From: Verticillium longisporum
Lineage: Eukaryota; Ascomycota; Sordariomycetes; Glomerellales; Plectosphaerellaceae
Direction: 5' to 3'
NCBI GenBank assembly: GCA_019188255.1
Contig: JAETXT010000008.1
Coordinates: forward strand, 2,046,001 to 2,110,000
Length of the DNA: 64,000 bases
Shown here: positions 1 through 11,884 of the stretch, in pieces
How positions within the stretch are numbered: position 1 is the first letter of the stretch
How the letters are laid out: each line of letters begins with the position of its first letter
The notes under the pieces: model-generated
Seen by the model: the letters and a program-made list of their open reading frames with translations, nothing else
Database searches by the model: none
What the model was told of the DNA's origin: nothing
Position numbers and translations under genes: made by a program

Positions 1-516
1 CTACTTTCTCGCTTTGATTTGTTGTAAACAATTTGGACGCTTCACCTACGGTGATGGATGCACCGCGACCAGCCAGTCTGACCCCAGTTTCAAGTCACTC
101 ACTCAGGCCTCGTCGACGAGGCACGCGCAGCCTTATCCAACTCACTGATCCAGCACCACAACCGCCCGTCAAGTTACGAATTGTCCTCTCACTGTTTCTC
201 TCTCCCAGCCTTCCCTGCCATGCATGCCAGCATTACGCCATGATTGGGCCAATCTCTGCGTGCGCGAAGCTTCGGGGCTGAGCTGCATGGACGTCAGCCG
301 CTGTGCGCCAGGGGCATGTGGATTGATACAAAGCTGCAGCAAACAGACCATAAGTTCAGCTGCAGTTTGGGGGCCGAAATGCCTGTGCAATCGGAGGCAT
401 CCACTTGATCCGACTCCAGCTTTGACGACATTCCTTCCAAGACCCCTCATGCTTTTCACCACGTCTTGTCGTGGACTTGTTCTGATCTCTGTGACCTGAG
501 GAATACATCGCTCGTC
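1..516. other. Upstream region of the NLR-like gene
   Basis: No gene is seen. The stretch precedes the start codon of the NLR-like gene and presumably contains its promoter and 5' UTR. Short open frames on both strands show no recognisable protein features, and the long minus-strand frame runs antisense to exon 1 of the neighbour. Confidence 0.5.
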
Positions 517-3500
517 ATGGATCCACTGTCCATTGCTGCGAGCACCGCCGGACTGCTTACCCTCACAGCCCAAATCATCACGCGGGGCTATGCGTGTATG
601 ATGCGACTGAAGAGCAACGATGACGATGTCCGCGCAGCCGTCAACGACGTCTCCAGCTTCTCGGGGATCCTCATGGCAATCGAGTCGCAATCCAAAGAGC
701 GCGGCGACGACATTGCCTCGCCTATGAGTCACCTTATCATTAAGAATCAACCATTGTGGAGGAAGAAGGTTGACGAGTGCGAAGCGGTGCTGGTGGAGAT
801 GCTTGAAATCCTGGACACACTCACCAAGGCGAACAAGGCACAATTGCTTATCAAGGGCAACAGCCTGTGGGAGAAGCTTGAGAAATCTACCGCCCAGATC
901 GAGACGTCAAAGAGCTTCTTTATCCTATGTCTGCAACTGCAGAATAAGTGAGTGGGACGTTAGACAGATTAGAGATCACTCAGTCCACTGACCTCTGAAA
1001 GTGAGGATATCAGGTCCTCTCAGAAGATAAGCGGGAAGATCATGTCGTCACTAGATCGCCTACGGGATGAGCAAGATTGCGCAAGGCAGGAGGCCAAATT
1101 GAAGGAACGAAGTATGACCTGGCATACCTAGTGACCATCTGTCTGGTAACTAATTGTGATCAGAGGAACAACAGCATGGGATGATGGAATGGCTTGGCTT
1201 CCCTGGCGAAGCGATGCAAGATGACCTAATCAACACAGGACACCCAGACTCCTCTCAATGGCTTTTTGAGCGCGAGGAGTTCATCGACTGGCTCACAGCT
1301 GATGGGCAGTCAGGTTTATGGCTTCGAGGTCCACGTAAGATTCACTTCGCACCCCTCAGTTTACCCTTTCATGCAGTCAGTCAAATCACTAAAAAATGAA
1401 TTAGAGGGCTCTGGAAAGACCATCATTGTGTAAGGGTCCCATACCCCACTGTGTCTACTGTCATTCATTAGGGTGAGATAGTTCACGAGTCATCGACTTC
1501 ATCCAGACCCAGTGTCTAGACCAGGATGCGGTCCTGCTCTTTCACTTCTGCAGATTTACGGACGAGGCGACGAGATCACAAGACCAGCTTCTTGGGGCTC
1601 TCATCACACAGCTTCTTGATAACCTGCCAGAAGACTCGCCTCTTCCTGACACCCTCACCTCGATGATGAAACGATCCCGATTTTCGTCATATCCCCGCGT
1701 TTCAAGACTCAAACCGGTCTTCTTGGAGCTTTGCAAAGCTCATGCAACGGTCTACATTGTTGTTGATGGTTTGGACGAACTTGACAATCTCAGAGACATC
1801 CTAGGTATTTTTCGATCTCTCAACATGCTGCAAACCCCTTCGATCAAGCTTTTTGTCTCCAGCAGATCAAACACAGAGCTGAAGACTGCCTTCGCATCAT
1901 ACATCAATGTTGAGATCTTGCCCGAAGATGTTGAGTCTGACGTACAAATGTTTGTGCGTGATAACTTGGAGGAACTCCTCTCTGGTAACGAAGAGGAAAT
2001 AGACCCTGGTCTACTCGTTATGGAACTCGCCACGCGAGCTGGTGGCATGTAAGTCACGCCCGATCCGTCCTTATCGAAACCATACTTACTCAAGTTCACC
2101 ATCTAGGTTTCTCTGGGCTGTATGTCAGGTCCAATACCTGTCGCGTATTAGAACCACCATCACCCCCGATCTCATCGCCACACTACCACCAGCACTCGAG
2201 AGCATATTTGAGAACGTGCTTATGACGCTCGAAGACAAGGACCGGAAGATGACTCTCCGCATACTGCAACTCGTGATGTTTGCGTTTCGACCCTTAGACC
2301 TGTCCGAAATTGACGAAGCCATAGCGATTTCATCTTCCAGCAAAAGTCTAGCCGGACTGCTTCGCCTGCGACAGAAAGATGTCATCTTGGAACTGTGTGG
2401 TTGCATGCTCTCTCAGTCGCCTCGTACCAAGAAGATCCAGCTTGCACACAGTTCAGTTTACGAATTTCTCACTCGGAAGACGGCTGAGTCCAGTGCGATC
2501 CACAACTATTTCTTCCACTTCGACGACATGACTTCGCATAGAGAGCTCTTTGTGACTTGCGTTCGGTACCTCAGCATGAACGATTTCGACTCGGACACAT
2601 TTCGGGAGACATTTCGCCTCGCTCAGGATGGGGGCCATGCCGACTCAGATCTGCAGGCTTTTGCAAAGGCACCATTCCTCGATTACGCCGTCAGCCACCT
2701 CGTTTCTCACATGAAGAAAATTGAGCTTGCGAATGATTCCAATGACTGCGATTGTATGGGTTTAGCCGAGAAGTTCTTCTTTGAAGATAGCTCCAGATTT
2801 ACGTCTTGGCTCTTGGTTCGACAGTATCTTGATGGCACGTACAGAAACCCGCCTGGTAGCAACGCATATCACATTGCTGCCATTTACGGCATTGAACAGG
2901 TCTTTGGCTTGGGTCCTGATCACTACGGCCTCAAAGCACAAACCTTAGACGGCAGAAATGTGCTGCATCTCGCACTAGAGAATCAACAATGGGAGATCGT
3001 TGACGCAATTCTGCGTCTGGGACTGGGAGATCTCCTTAGCGAATTCGATAAGCAAGGACGCTCTCCTCTGCACGTTGCGGTTGAGCTCGGCAATACCTTC
3101 ATGGTTCAGCGCCTCATCGAGGGAGGAGCGGACCCCAACCTCGCCAGCTCTCTCAACCAGGGTCGAACTCCGATCTTCATGGCTGTAGAAAACAAGTGGG
3201 ATGAGCTCACCGAGTATCTCTCAGGCAAAGCCAATCTAGACATCTGTCTTGACGATGGACGCTCGCTCCACCACGTAGCCGCGCAGTCTGGAAGCCCCGA
3301 ATGGATCGCCGCGTTAGAAAGTAGTCATGGAGGCAGTACAACGACGACGAGCCCTGCCAACCGTGTCAGTAGCGTAAGACGCGATGATAATGGCTGGACA
3401 CCTCTCCATTACGCAGCAGATCTTGGGCATACGGCCATTATTCCTAAACTCATGGCCAGTGGATATGCGGCTAATGAGCTGGACAAGAATGGGTGGACTC

Positions 3501-5563
3501 CGTTGCACGCAGCAATTCGAAGGCGCTTCATCAAAAGCGCTACAGTGTTACTAGATCGTACGGCGCCAATGCCTCCCAGCGACGATTCTATCAGCAGACT
3601 CCAGACCAACATACCTGGCTCCTCCATGACAGTTTCTGAGCCATATGATTACTATCGCCTACAAGCGGACACAAGCTCCTTCACATTTTCCAACCCTCCA
3701 GCGTCGCAGCCTTCGGCGTCCGGAAAATATGGTGCCCATTTCAATCCAAGAAATGAACCTGCGCCTGTGGCCGCCAGTCAGCCACAACCAGCATACACTT
3801 ACAACAGCCTACGCTCTCAGCTCACCGCCCCAATCTCAGGTCTTCTGTCAGCAATTACTGGGAGAGCAGCGCAGCCACCCGGGGGCGATCCGGCGATGAG
3901 TCCACCGCGACTGAATAGATTACCGATATCACCAGAGCCAGCGGTCAGCCAGCAGCGAAAAACACCTCCTGGTGGCGGAGACGACAGGTTTCCTTCTGGC
4001 TCTTCGACCAGGGAAGCTTTGCGACATCGATCCTTGTCACCACTTTATGTGGCCGTTGCAGATGCATACACGGAAGGCGTCGAACTCCTCGTCAAGCATC
4101 GAGCCAAGCTTCCGGCTTGGGGCCTGACGGAGGAGGAAAAGGCCAAGTGTCTTAAGGTGGCGCTCGAAATATCCAATACTCCCATTGCATTACCTCTTCT
4201 AGAGCTCTTTGGGAAAGAGACAATTTGGGATGCCATACCACAGTTGATTGCAGCAGGAAACGACGAAATCATTGGCAAAGTCAAGGCCCGTATCCCGGAA
4301 GAAACGGCTTACAAAGTGCTGATTGGAAAGGGCCTTCACACCAAACAGATCGACATGGTTAGCTTCGTCCTGACGACGTGGCCGAAGCCCCTCGCGGATT
4401 TGGCTGTATTGGCAGTTGAACTTTGCGCTGCTAGTATGCCTAATCAGGAGACACCGACCTCTGAACTGCTTGGAATCATGGTCGAGAAGTACGTTGCTGA
4501 TTACATCCGTGACACCGATCAAGCCGCACAAGACAGGAAACAGTCGTCGCTTCTGACACAAGCTCTGGAGGGGAGACATTTGAGGGCCGCGACAGTACTC
4601 ATCGACAGGGGCGCCGATCTGCATGTTCGAAACAGAGAAGGCGAAACGCCGTTGCTCTCTCTGCCGCGTGTCATACCCGCATATGCGAGCGAAGCACACA
4701 ACACTCGATACCTTGACCTGGCCGACCGAATGGTGATTCAAGGCTGTGATGTCAGTATGACCGATCTGAAAGGGCAAAATCTCTGCCACAAAGCAGCCAC
4801 GCAGGGTAATGCCAAAATGATGGAATGGGCCCTGAAGAAAGGCGTAGCGCCCACCAGCCGCACTATTCATGCAAGGACACCTCTCGCCCTTGCAGTTGAG
4901 ACAGGTTCAGCGGACTGTGTACGGACGATCCTAGACTTCCTCGGGACCGACGACAGCGCAGGCGCAACAACCTTGTCCACGGGCCTAGGTCGTGTCGTCG
5001 ATCTCATGGACTATGGGAAAATGAGAACTTCGCCATTCCTCAGAGCCTCTGTTGACCGTCCCGAACGCAAGCTATCAATCCTGGCGCTACTCGTTCAAGC
5101 TGACGAAAGAGCATTCTCCGCGCTAGACCCGAGCCTTCAGCGTGACGTGGAAGGTCTCCGTGCTTCGCTCTACACAGAGGCCCTCTGCTGGACCATTGAC
5201 TGCCGTTTCCCACAAGGTTTCGAGCTCCTCCTGCCAAGGATCTCAACATTTGCCGCGCTTTGTCGGCGCAGCATTGACGGCGAAACAGTCCTGCACGGTG
5301 CGGTGCGCGCCAGTGACGACGACTTTCTGAAAGCGCTTTTGCAGAAGGTTGAGGCTTTGGGGGAGCAAGAGAAGATCACAGAAGTTGTCAACCTTCACGA
5401 TACGCAGAAAAGGACGCCGCTGTTGCTTGCCGTCGAAGCACGATCTCTGGAGAAAGTGGCTGCGTTGTTGCGCGCTGGCGCAAGATCGGACCAGGCCATG
5501 ATTGATTCGACGACGGATCCAGCTATTGCGACGATATTAAAGAGGTATTGCCTTGAGCTGTGA
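517..5563 (+). CDS. NLR-like STAND protein: fungal N-terminal domain, NACHT NTPase, ankyrin repeats
   Basis: Probably an intracellular sensor of the fungal NLR type (heterokaryon-incompatibility or innate-immunity class). Six exons (517-947, 1002-1111, 1164-1334, 1405-1429, 1482-2048, 2107-5563) join in phase to 1586 aa. The start opens with MDPLSIAASTAGLL, the usual beginning of the fungal STAND N-terminal domain (about residues 1-150). A Walker A motif, GPQGSGKT, lies near residue 240. Walker B, VYIVVDGLDELD, is near residue 336, followed by a LFVSSR sensor segment. A winged-helix-like stretch (PLDLSEIDEA) is near residue 500. Ankyrin repeats occupy about 716-912 (NGWTPLHYAADLGH and similar). 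A Pro/Ser-rich linker follows to about 1070, then degenerate ankyrin-like repeats run to the end. Exon 4 is only 25 nt and carries the P-loop. The domain calls come from motifs; the sensing role is inferred from the family. No frameshift or stop interrupts the model. Confidence 0.88.
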
Positions 5564-5773
5564 ATCTTAGGGCCAAGTCTTTAAACATGTAGCATTCACT
5601 ATCTGCTTGCATATCAGAAAGTGAGAGGTTGCGCAGAGGATGACTCTATTCGAACACAAGTTTGCAATTACCCCTGGAAGAAAGTCAAAGTTATCTTAAA
5701 TTGTCACACGGCGAGTAACCTTAGCCCACATGAGCAAAAGATGAAGTTGTCTTTCGAGATGCGTCAGGAATTG

Positions 5774-5846
5774 AGCCCAACGGGGGGCTCGAACCCCCAA
5801 CCTTGAGATTAAGAGTCTCACGCTCTACCGATTGAGCTAGCCGGGC
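5774..5846 (-). tRNA. tRNA-Lys (anticodon CTT)
   Basis: A 73 nt cloverleaf can be drawn on the minus strand. The acceptor stem is GCCCGGC pairing with GTTGGGC, using G-U wobbles. The D arm carries box A (TAGCTCAATCGG) and the T arm carries box B (GGTTCGAGCCC). The anticodon loop CTCTTAA contains CTT (plus-strand 5811-5813), which reads AAG lysine codons. No intron is present and the CCA end is not encoded, as expected for a nuclear eukaryotic tRNA. Confidence 0.95.
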
Positions 5847-6236
5847 AGGCAGGTTGCTTGTTGTTGAATGCCGGCTTCGCAGCGGGCCCCATGGTGTACG
5901 GATAGGGCGGCCGAGAAGAATCTGCATGAAATGAAAGAGAAAAAACTTCATGGTTGCTGTCGGGGCCTTGATGGCCCACTTCAATGTCCGGAATCACGAT
6001 GGCGAGACCTCGGAGTGGGGTTGCAGAAGGACCGGGGATAGTGGAGTCGGGACGCCTGCCAATGGACGAAGAATCGCCCGACGAATACGACGGGTGACGG
6101 ATAAGGGGGATCAAAGTAGGTTGTGAGAATATCAATTAAGAACAGTAGAATTCATAAGCATGTTCATGACCCAAACCAAATGCGGTATCCCTGGTATCTT
6201 CGCTAGGCCCGAAAAACGCCCCTCGCAATGCCACAT
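5847..6236. other. Gap between tRNA-Lys and the zinc-finger gene
   Basis: No gene is seen. The segment would include the upstream side of the tRNA and the 3' UTR of the zinc-finger gene, both on the minus strand. Confidence 0.4.
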
Positions 6237-7048
6237 TCATTCCTTCCCTTGGCTTCTCATAATTGCCTTGTGTCTTTGGGTGTGATATCTGACGTCCTTC
6301 GGGTGCAATGGATTATAGACGATATGGCACATCTTGCATTCCTCAAAGGCTGGCTTCGTTGATAGATTGATCGTTGTTTGTATGGGAGCGGACCTGGAAC
6401 GGGTCGGGTTGGTTTTTTGTCCCTCCTCAGCCTCGCTATACGGTAATTTGGTGTTGAGTGTTGTATCTGGTGATTGTTGTAGGGTGGAGCGGACAGCGCC
6501 TGTCTTCTTGCCAGGCATCTGGGACGCCTTGCCCTTGTACTGTACGGAGGATTGCCTGTTCTCTTCGCTTGCTTTCGGATCCTCCAAGTCTACTGTCCCG
6601 AGTGGCACGATGACTGGTGTTGGCGGTCGTAGGCGCAGCCGACGCGGTGTCCTCTTCGTCTCAGTGGGTGGTGGTGAGGATGGCGGAGTGGAAGACATGT
6701 GCGGTGGGTCTGATGAGCGGTCCGTCAAGCCGGCATCGCAGCTCGATAGGCATGGTTTGAAGTAGTTCAATATCGAGCCCTTCGCAAAGTTGCTTGTTTT
6801 AGATATTGAAGATTGGCGGCTGACTGTAGATGGCGGTGGAAGTTCAGGTTCGGCTGCCGTGATGCGTCTTCGTTTGTCGGTCGTGGCGGGGGCATCGCTG
6901 GTCTGTAAGGTTCGCTTCTTGCCGTAGGTACGCAATGATCTCCTGCAACAAAGGTTTAGCCATATAATTGCCAGAGCGAGTCCTTGATTCCTCACTTCTT
7001 GTTGTCATTCTGGGGGGCGACGAGGCTGGACACGTGAAGATTGTCCAT
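6237..7048 (-). CDS. ESCO-type C2H2 zinc-finger protein without acetyltransferase domain
   Basis: A nuclear protein by inference. Two exons (6996-7048 and 6237-6942; intron 6943-6995) give 252 aa starting MDNLHVSSLV. The N-terminal half is basic and low in complexity, rich in Pro, Ser and Thr. A short hydrophobic patch, ILNYFKP, lies near one third of the way in. The C-terminus ends in a single zinc finger, C-x2-C-x14-H-x3-H, within FEECKMCHIVYNPLHPKDV. That pattern matches the finger at the front of ESCO/Eco1 cohesin acetyltransferases (zf-C2H2_3). The acetyltransferase that normally follows is absent: the frame ends a few residues after the finger and no splice donor follows. It is therefore either a stand-alone finger protein or a separated half of Eco1. 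The upstream QTTINL resembles a weak PCNA-binding motif. Confidence 0.72.
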
Positions 7049-7776
7049 GACGGGAGAGATAGCGGGAGAGAAGGCGGCTGGGCCGCAATGCTTCGGGGTG
7101 TGTCGCGACGAGTATTGATGGTCCCGAATGATCGGTCTATATATGCGTTGTATGCCTAGATTTGCTGGGAAGTATCCAAGAAGGCGGAATCTGGAAATGA
7201 GTGCAGTGCTGATTAGTTCGTCAATCGTGCGTGAAGTGACATTATGGAAGTACGAGGCTGGTAAGGCGACCCTTGGAGGAATGACGGTGCCCCACCAGAA
7301 ATCGCGTGTTTACGCGCTCGGGCGCGTCGTGACGCGCGATCGCGAGGGCACGTGATGTAAGTGAAATCAGGACGGCACCGATGACGGATGTCTGTAAGAA
7401 TGTGGGACCGAGTGCCCCATTATGCAATTGGGGAGCTATTTTAATACCGGGATGAGAACCCACATATAGTTATTCATACCAACTGTTGGCAAGGCCTGGT
7501 ATCCCTCTTCATACAACACCCCTTTATGTCAGTATAGTTCCTCAGCCATTCAATGGGGTCAAAATCTCCACCAACCCCAGCTGGTGACACCACTGGCAAG
7601 TGACCCTCCACGGGCACAGGGCCGCGGTTGGCTACAGGTGTTGAGGCACTCGGTCCCACAAGGAAATCCTGGAGCCTTATCTTATCGGAACCATTCGAGC
7701 CCCTCGTGAAAGCGACAATCACAGTGACATTAGGGCGAACATTCATAACAGGTTGGATTGATTGATTCATTCTGGC
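7049..7776. other. Gap upstream of the zinc-finger gene and downstream of VMA12
   Basis: No supported gene. A 98-codon minus-strand frame (7474-7770) begins a few bases after the VMA12 stop but shows no recognisable features. The right part is probably the VMA12 3' UTR; the left part should hold the promoter of the zinc-finger gene. Confidence 0.4.
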
Positions 7777-8697
7777 TTAATTTTCGCCCTTCAGCCGTCT
7801 TCGTATACCCTCGTCAGCAGCATCTTGTTTTCTTTTCGTGTCCAGTGGAATGATCTCCGCTGTTGACGCGCCATCTGATGCCTTTTCTCCTGGTTCTGCC
7901 ACAACCTCCCAGGTTTGCACCACCTCCCTGATCTCCTTCACCTTCGCCTGCTGCTTCTTCGCCTCGCCCATGCGCCATATGTAGCCAGAATAGACGGCCA
8001 CTTCGGCGATGCCCACCGCGAGAGCACCGCCCATGGTGACGAAGAGTCGCGCAGGGGTACTCCACCATCGCGCAACGACCCAGATTGTGCCGGCGACACC
8101 GAGGATACTCACCATAAAGTTGAAGATGAGCATAACCTGGCGGTGAACCTCTTCGAATGTAACCTCGTTGTCGCCTTCGTTTGACTTGTCGATTGGTCGG
8201 TTGACTTCGGCGAACCCTTGCACGGTCGAGAGGGCGGTTGGGAACTGCTGCGAGAAGGCCTGCATTCGAGAGGGTTGCTTGAGCATGCGCTCGTACGTGC
8301 GTTGCTCGTCGTCTCGACGGAGGCGTGCCATGAGGGCCTTGTACTCTGGCGACTGGAAATGGTCAGCGATGGGCGGGCGAGGTGCTTGTGATAGGAATCT
8401 TACCGGTTCCGGTTTTGGTGGTGGGGGTGGGCTGTAGACTTGCGATCCTCGCAGAAGACCCTCCAGCGAGAAATCTTGATGGCTTCTATCCTTCAGCCCC
8501 TTCCACAGATGGAGGACCTGGGCATGTGTGATGGGGTTTCCAGGCTGAGGATCCTTCAGCGACGGCTCTGCATCGATGGCTGTTTGTGTCTGTTGGGCTT
8601 CGGCCGTCTGTTCTTCAGGTGTCGCTCGAAGACCGTCGTGGTTGTGCAGAAGTTTCAGGCCCTCCACGATGGAAGGCGTCATGATAAGGCGTACCAT
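7777..8697 (-). CDS. VMA12: V-ATPase assembly factor Vma12 (ER membrane)
   Basis: Vma12/Vph2 helps assemble the V0 sector of the vacuolar proton ATPase in the ER. Exons 8404-8697 and 7777-8352 give 289 aa. A proline-rich segment leads into SPEYKALMARLRRDDEQR, the signature of the family (PF11712). Two membrane spans follow: one around LIFNFMVSILGVAGTIWVV and one around LFVTMGGALAVGIAEVAVY. The charged cytosolic tail ends with a Lys/Arg cluster. The intron 8353-8403 is 51 nt with a GTAAGA donor, a GCTGAC branch and a TTTCCAG acceptor. It lies in phase 0 and contains no stop, so unspliced mRNA would still be read through with 17 extra residues (306 aa). I favour splicing because removing it joins the Pro-rich stretch directly to the family motif. 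Divergent from COQ1. Confidence 0.82.
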   Translation of the reverse strand: MVRLIMTPSIVEGLKLLHNHDGLRATPEEQTAEAQQTQTAIDAEPSLKDPQPGNPITHAQVLHLWKGLKDRSHQDFSLEGLLRGSQVYSPPPPPKPEPVRFLSQAPRPPIADHFQSPEYKALMARLRRDDEQRTYERMLKQPSRMQAFSQQFPTALSTVQGFAEVNRPIDKSNEGDNEVTFEEVHRQVMLIFNFMVSILGVAGTIWVVARWWSTPARLFVTMGGALAVGIAEVAVYSGYIWRMGEAKKQQAKVKEIREVVQTWEVVAEPGEKASDGASTAEIIPLDTKRKQDAADEGIRRRLKGEN

Positions 8698-9090
8698 GGT
8701 CGAGAAGGTCGATGTCGTGAGGTAGCTTCCTCAATCGAATTGTCGAGTCGCAGATCATGGGACATCGCGCCTTGAAAGCCAGTAGGCACCAGCGCTGCAC
8801 CAGGGAGCTACGGATGGCCCCAGCCATAGCTTCAACCAATCACAACACCAGAACGCTCCACCTACGCTGCGTGGGCGTTCCGTACCGAGCCGATGGAGGG
8901 CCAGAGAGAAAAAAGCGAATCGATTTCATCATCATCAGCAGATAACCATCGACGTCAACCTCGGCGACCACCGTCCATCGACACTTGCTGGCGCCTGTAT
9001 CCGTAAGACTCCGTAGTGAGCTCGCCAATTGACGTTCAAAGACCGACTTCAACACCACATAAAGGCTTTCAACAGGACCACTTTGGCGCC
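8698..9090. promoter_or_regulatory. Divergent promoter region of VMA12 and COQ1
   Basis: The 393 bp between the two divergent start codons must hold both promoters and 5' UTRs. Inverted CCAAT motifs are visible (for example ATTGG in the reverse sense near 8837). No clear TATA box is seen, as is common for housekeeping genes. Confidence 0.45.
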
Positions 9091-10514
9091 ATGCAGCTCC
9101 GGCCAGGAGCCTTGGTGCTGCGCAACACCCACCAGGCGTCACGATCTCTCCTCACCTCTACATGTGCTATTCGGTCGAGATGCAGCCCAGCCGTCGATCC
9201 GAGACTTCCGTCGCACTTTGCATTATACCACAACACCCCGAGGAGGTCATCAGCATGGGGCGCCGCTGTCCAGGTCGCCGGACACATGGCTTCCAACGCC
9301 ATCAACCGTGTCACAAAGGGTGACATGCACATCGACCCCTTGAGAACAGTAGCCAAGGAAATGAAGTTTTTGACCGGCAACATTCGGAACCTCCTCGGCT
9401 CAGGCCACCCTGCGTTGGAAAAGGTTGCGAAATACTACACACATGCCGAGGGCAAGCACATCCGGCCGCTGGTGGTGCTGTTGATGGCACGGGCGACAGC
9501 TCTCTGCCCCAAGGCAGAACGACGAGCTCCCACGCAGACCTATGCGGGCATCAACTCGCCCATCTCCCCTGACGGTATCCTTTCCGACGTGAACCCGACT
9601 TCACCCTTCACCGGCCCGCCGCTGGACCCTCAGCAATCCAACTCGGACATTCTGCCCTCGCAGCGCCGGCTTGCCGAGATTACGGAGCTCATCCACACGT
9701 CGTCCCTCCTGCACGACGACGTGATCGACCACTCCGTGTCACGCCGCGGGTCCCCCTCCGCCAATCTCGAGTTCAGCAATAAAATGGCCGTCTTGGCAGG
9801 CGACTTTCTCCTCGGCCGTGCGTCCGTCGCTCTCGCCCGCCTGCGAGACGCCGAGGTCATCGAGCTCCTGGCCACCGTCATCGCGAACCTCGTCGAGGGC
9901 GAGTTCATGCAGCTGAAGAACACGGCGCAGGACGAGCGCAACCCGGCGTGGTCGCAGGAGGCCGTTGACTACTACCTGCGCAAGACGTACCTCAAGACGG
10001 CGAGCTTGATCTCCAAGTCGTGCCGCGCGTCGGCTCTTCTCGGCAATGCCGATGCGGCGACTGTCGAGGCGGCCTACGCGTACGGCAAGAACCTGGGCCT
10101 GGCGTTCCAGCTCGTCGACGACATGCTCGACTACACGAGAAGCGAGAAGGATCTCGGCAAGCCGGCGGGCGCGGATCTGGAGCTCGGCCTCGCGACAGCG
10201 CCGCTGCTGTACGCATGGAAGGCGAATCCGGAGCTGGGCGCGCTGGTTGGGCGCAAGTTTGAGGGGGAGGGCGATGTTGCGAGGGTACGTCACTTTATTT
10301 TTTTTCTTTTGTGTAAAACCGCGATTGGAGTAGAAGCTAACACGGTCAATAGGCGCGCGAGCTGGTGCTGCAGAGCAACGGCATTGAGCAGACGCGCGCT
10401 CTCGCGCAAGAGTACTCGGAGAAGGCGATTGAGGCGATCAGCGGATTCCCCGACAGCGAGGCCAAGGACGGCCTCATCGAGATGGCCATGAAGGCGCTGC
10501 AACGGCAAAAGTAA
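9091..10514 (+). CDS. COQ1: Mitochondrial polyprenyl diphosphate synthase (ubiquinone side chain)
   Basis: Extends farnesyl or geranylgeranyl diphosphate with isopentenyl diphosphate to make the ubiquinone tail in mitochondria. Two exons (9091-10284, 10353-10514) give 451 aa. The first in-frame ATG was chosen; it gives a basic, Ser-rich presequence of about 55 residues, consistent with mitochondrial import. The first Asp-rich motif, LLHDDVID, is near residues 206-213. The second, LVDDMLDY, is near residues 341-348. GKHIRPLVVLL carries the substrate-binding basic residues. The long loop between GKHIRP and the first Asp motif is usual for fungal Coq1. The intron (GTACGT donor, AATAG acceptor) carries a T-rich tract after the donor. 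Chain length cannot be told from sequence alone. Confidence 0.92.
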
Positions 10515-10558
10515 CGTCGCGGACGGGAGAGGGGGACAAGGCCATGTTCGCGGGCGAT

Positions 10559-10561
<3 letters not shown>

Positions 10562-10591
<30 letters not shown>
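10562..10591 (+). repeat. (CAG)10 microsatellite in the COQ1 3' region
   Basis: Ten perfect CAG units begin 47 bases after the COQ1 stop codon, so the tract is most likely in the 3' UTR and not translated. Confidence 0.95.
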
Positions 10592-10594
<3 letters not shown>

Positions 10595-11884
10595 CTTTTT
10601 GTACAAAATATGTGAAGAAAAGGGGCGGCGGCAGAGGCGGAGGAGGATAACCGCCGTGCGACTACCATCTGTACAACACCGACATACACACAACACACCA
10701 CCAAGACGGTTTCGTTTTTTGGGCTACAGCAGAGGATATGAGGAGGGAGCGCGCGCGTACATTCTCGGCGCAAACGATAGACGGCGGCAGGGGTTACAGG
10801 GTAGGCAAAAGCGGTGTTGGATGGTGTGCTTTGCAGCTCAATACCATTTATGTTCTGGTCGAACCGTCTGTGGCTCGGCGTCGTTGGTCGTGATGTTCGC
10901 CTCGACGTGCAATGGACGATGCACACTGGAAGTAGGCAGAAAGGAGCGTGCACGGCTAGAACGATACACCGCCCTTCCCGAGGGCGTGCGTCGGCCATCG
11001 CCGGTGCTGCGGCGACATCCGGGCTCCGCTCTCAAGCGCGCCGGCCGAGGGAGCGGGTTTGGGGTTCCCATTACGTGACCAAGAAGGCGTGTGGACGTGC
11101 GCAGGGCCGGCGGCCGACAGGTGTTTGGTCGGGTACCCAGCGAGCGGGGCGGAAACGCACGCTGCGCGACGAGGAACGGGCCAAAGCTTGTCACAGCGAT
11201 GGGAGGGGACCCTGAAATCGGCTGAGATGGCATCTCCGCGGCTGCTGGCTCGTGACGATGACGGGAGAAGGGCAGGGTGACGACGTCTGGATGATGGCGT
11301 CCATCTCTGTGGAAAAATGTGATAGGAACGATTGTCAGAAAGGACCATCGAGGAACAAGATGAACAAGCCCAGGACCATGCTGTCCCTGTCGACGCTGAA
11401 CAGGTCCGATTCGCGCGGCCTAGGTTGTGACTCGATGGTGTTGCTCGACGATGACCACAGGAAAAGCCTCGATCCGTGGCCGCGGCGGTTCATGCATACG
11501 GGACCCCTGGCTGGCCCATCTCAGCAGATGGCTAGACACTCTGGGCAACGTCGGCGCAGAACCCTCTTTTCCGCTAGGCTGCCTCTGGTCTCACCAGGTT
11601 GCCTCTGGTCGCACCAGTTTTGCGCAAAGAAACTGATGCCGTGAAAACGAAGGCGACCAATGGACAGGCGCACAGATGCGACTTTACTCGATGATTATTC
11701 GATGGAAACACGCGGGCCAATGCTGAGGTAAGGCCCTTGGAGGAGGAATTTGACGAGGAAGGGCCGGCGTTGCGCTTGTCGAGGGATTGCGGTTTGTTGG
11801 GACGGCGTCTGATTGGTGCGCTGGGGCTATTGACCAATCGGGGGGGCATGATAAGGGATCTCGGCTTTTGGCATGGAAGGGCAG

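Noticed and set aside
169..843. 224-codon minus-strand frame at the left edge
   Set aside because: Runs antisense over exon 1 of the NLR-like gene and has no protein-like features.
7474..7770. 98-codon minus-strand frame just after VMA12
   Set aside because: No recognisable motif or splice partner, and its position fits the VMA12 3' UTR.
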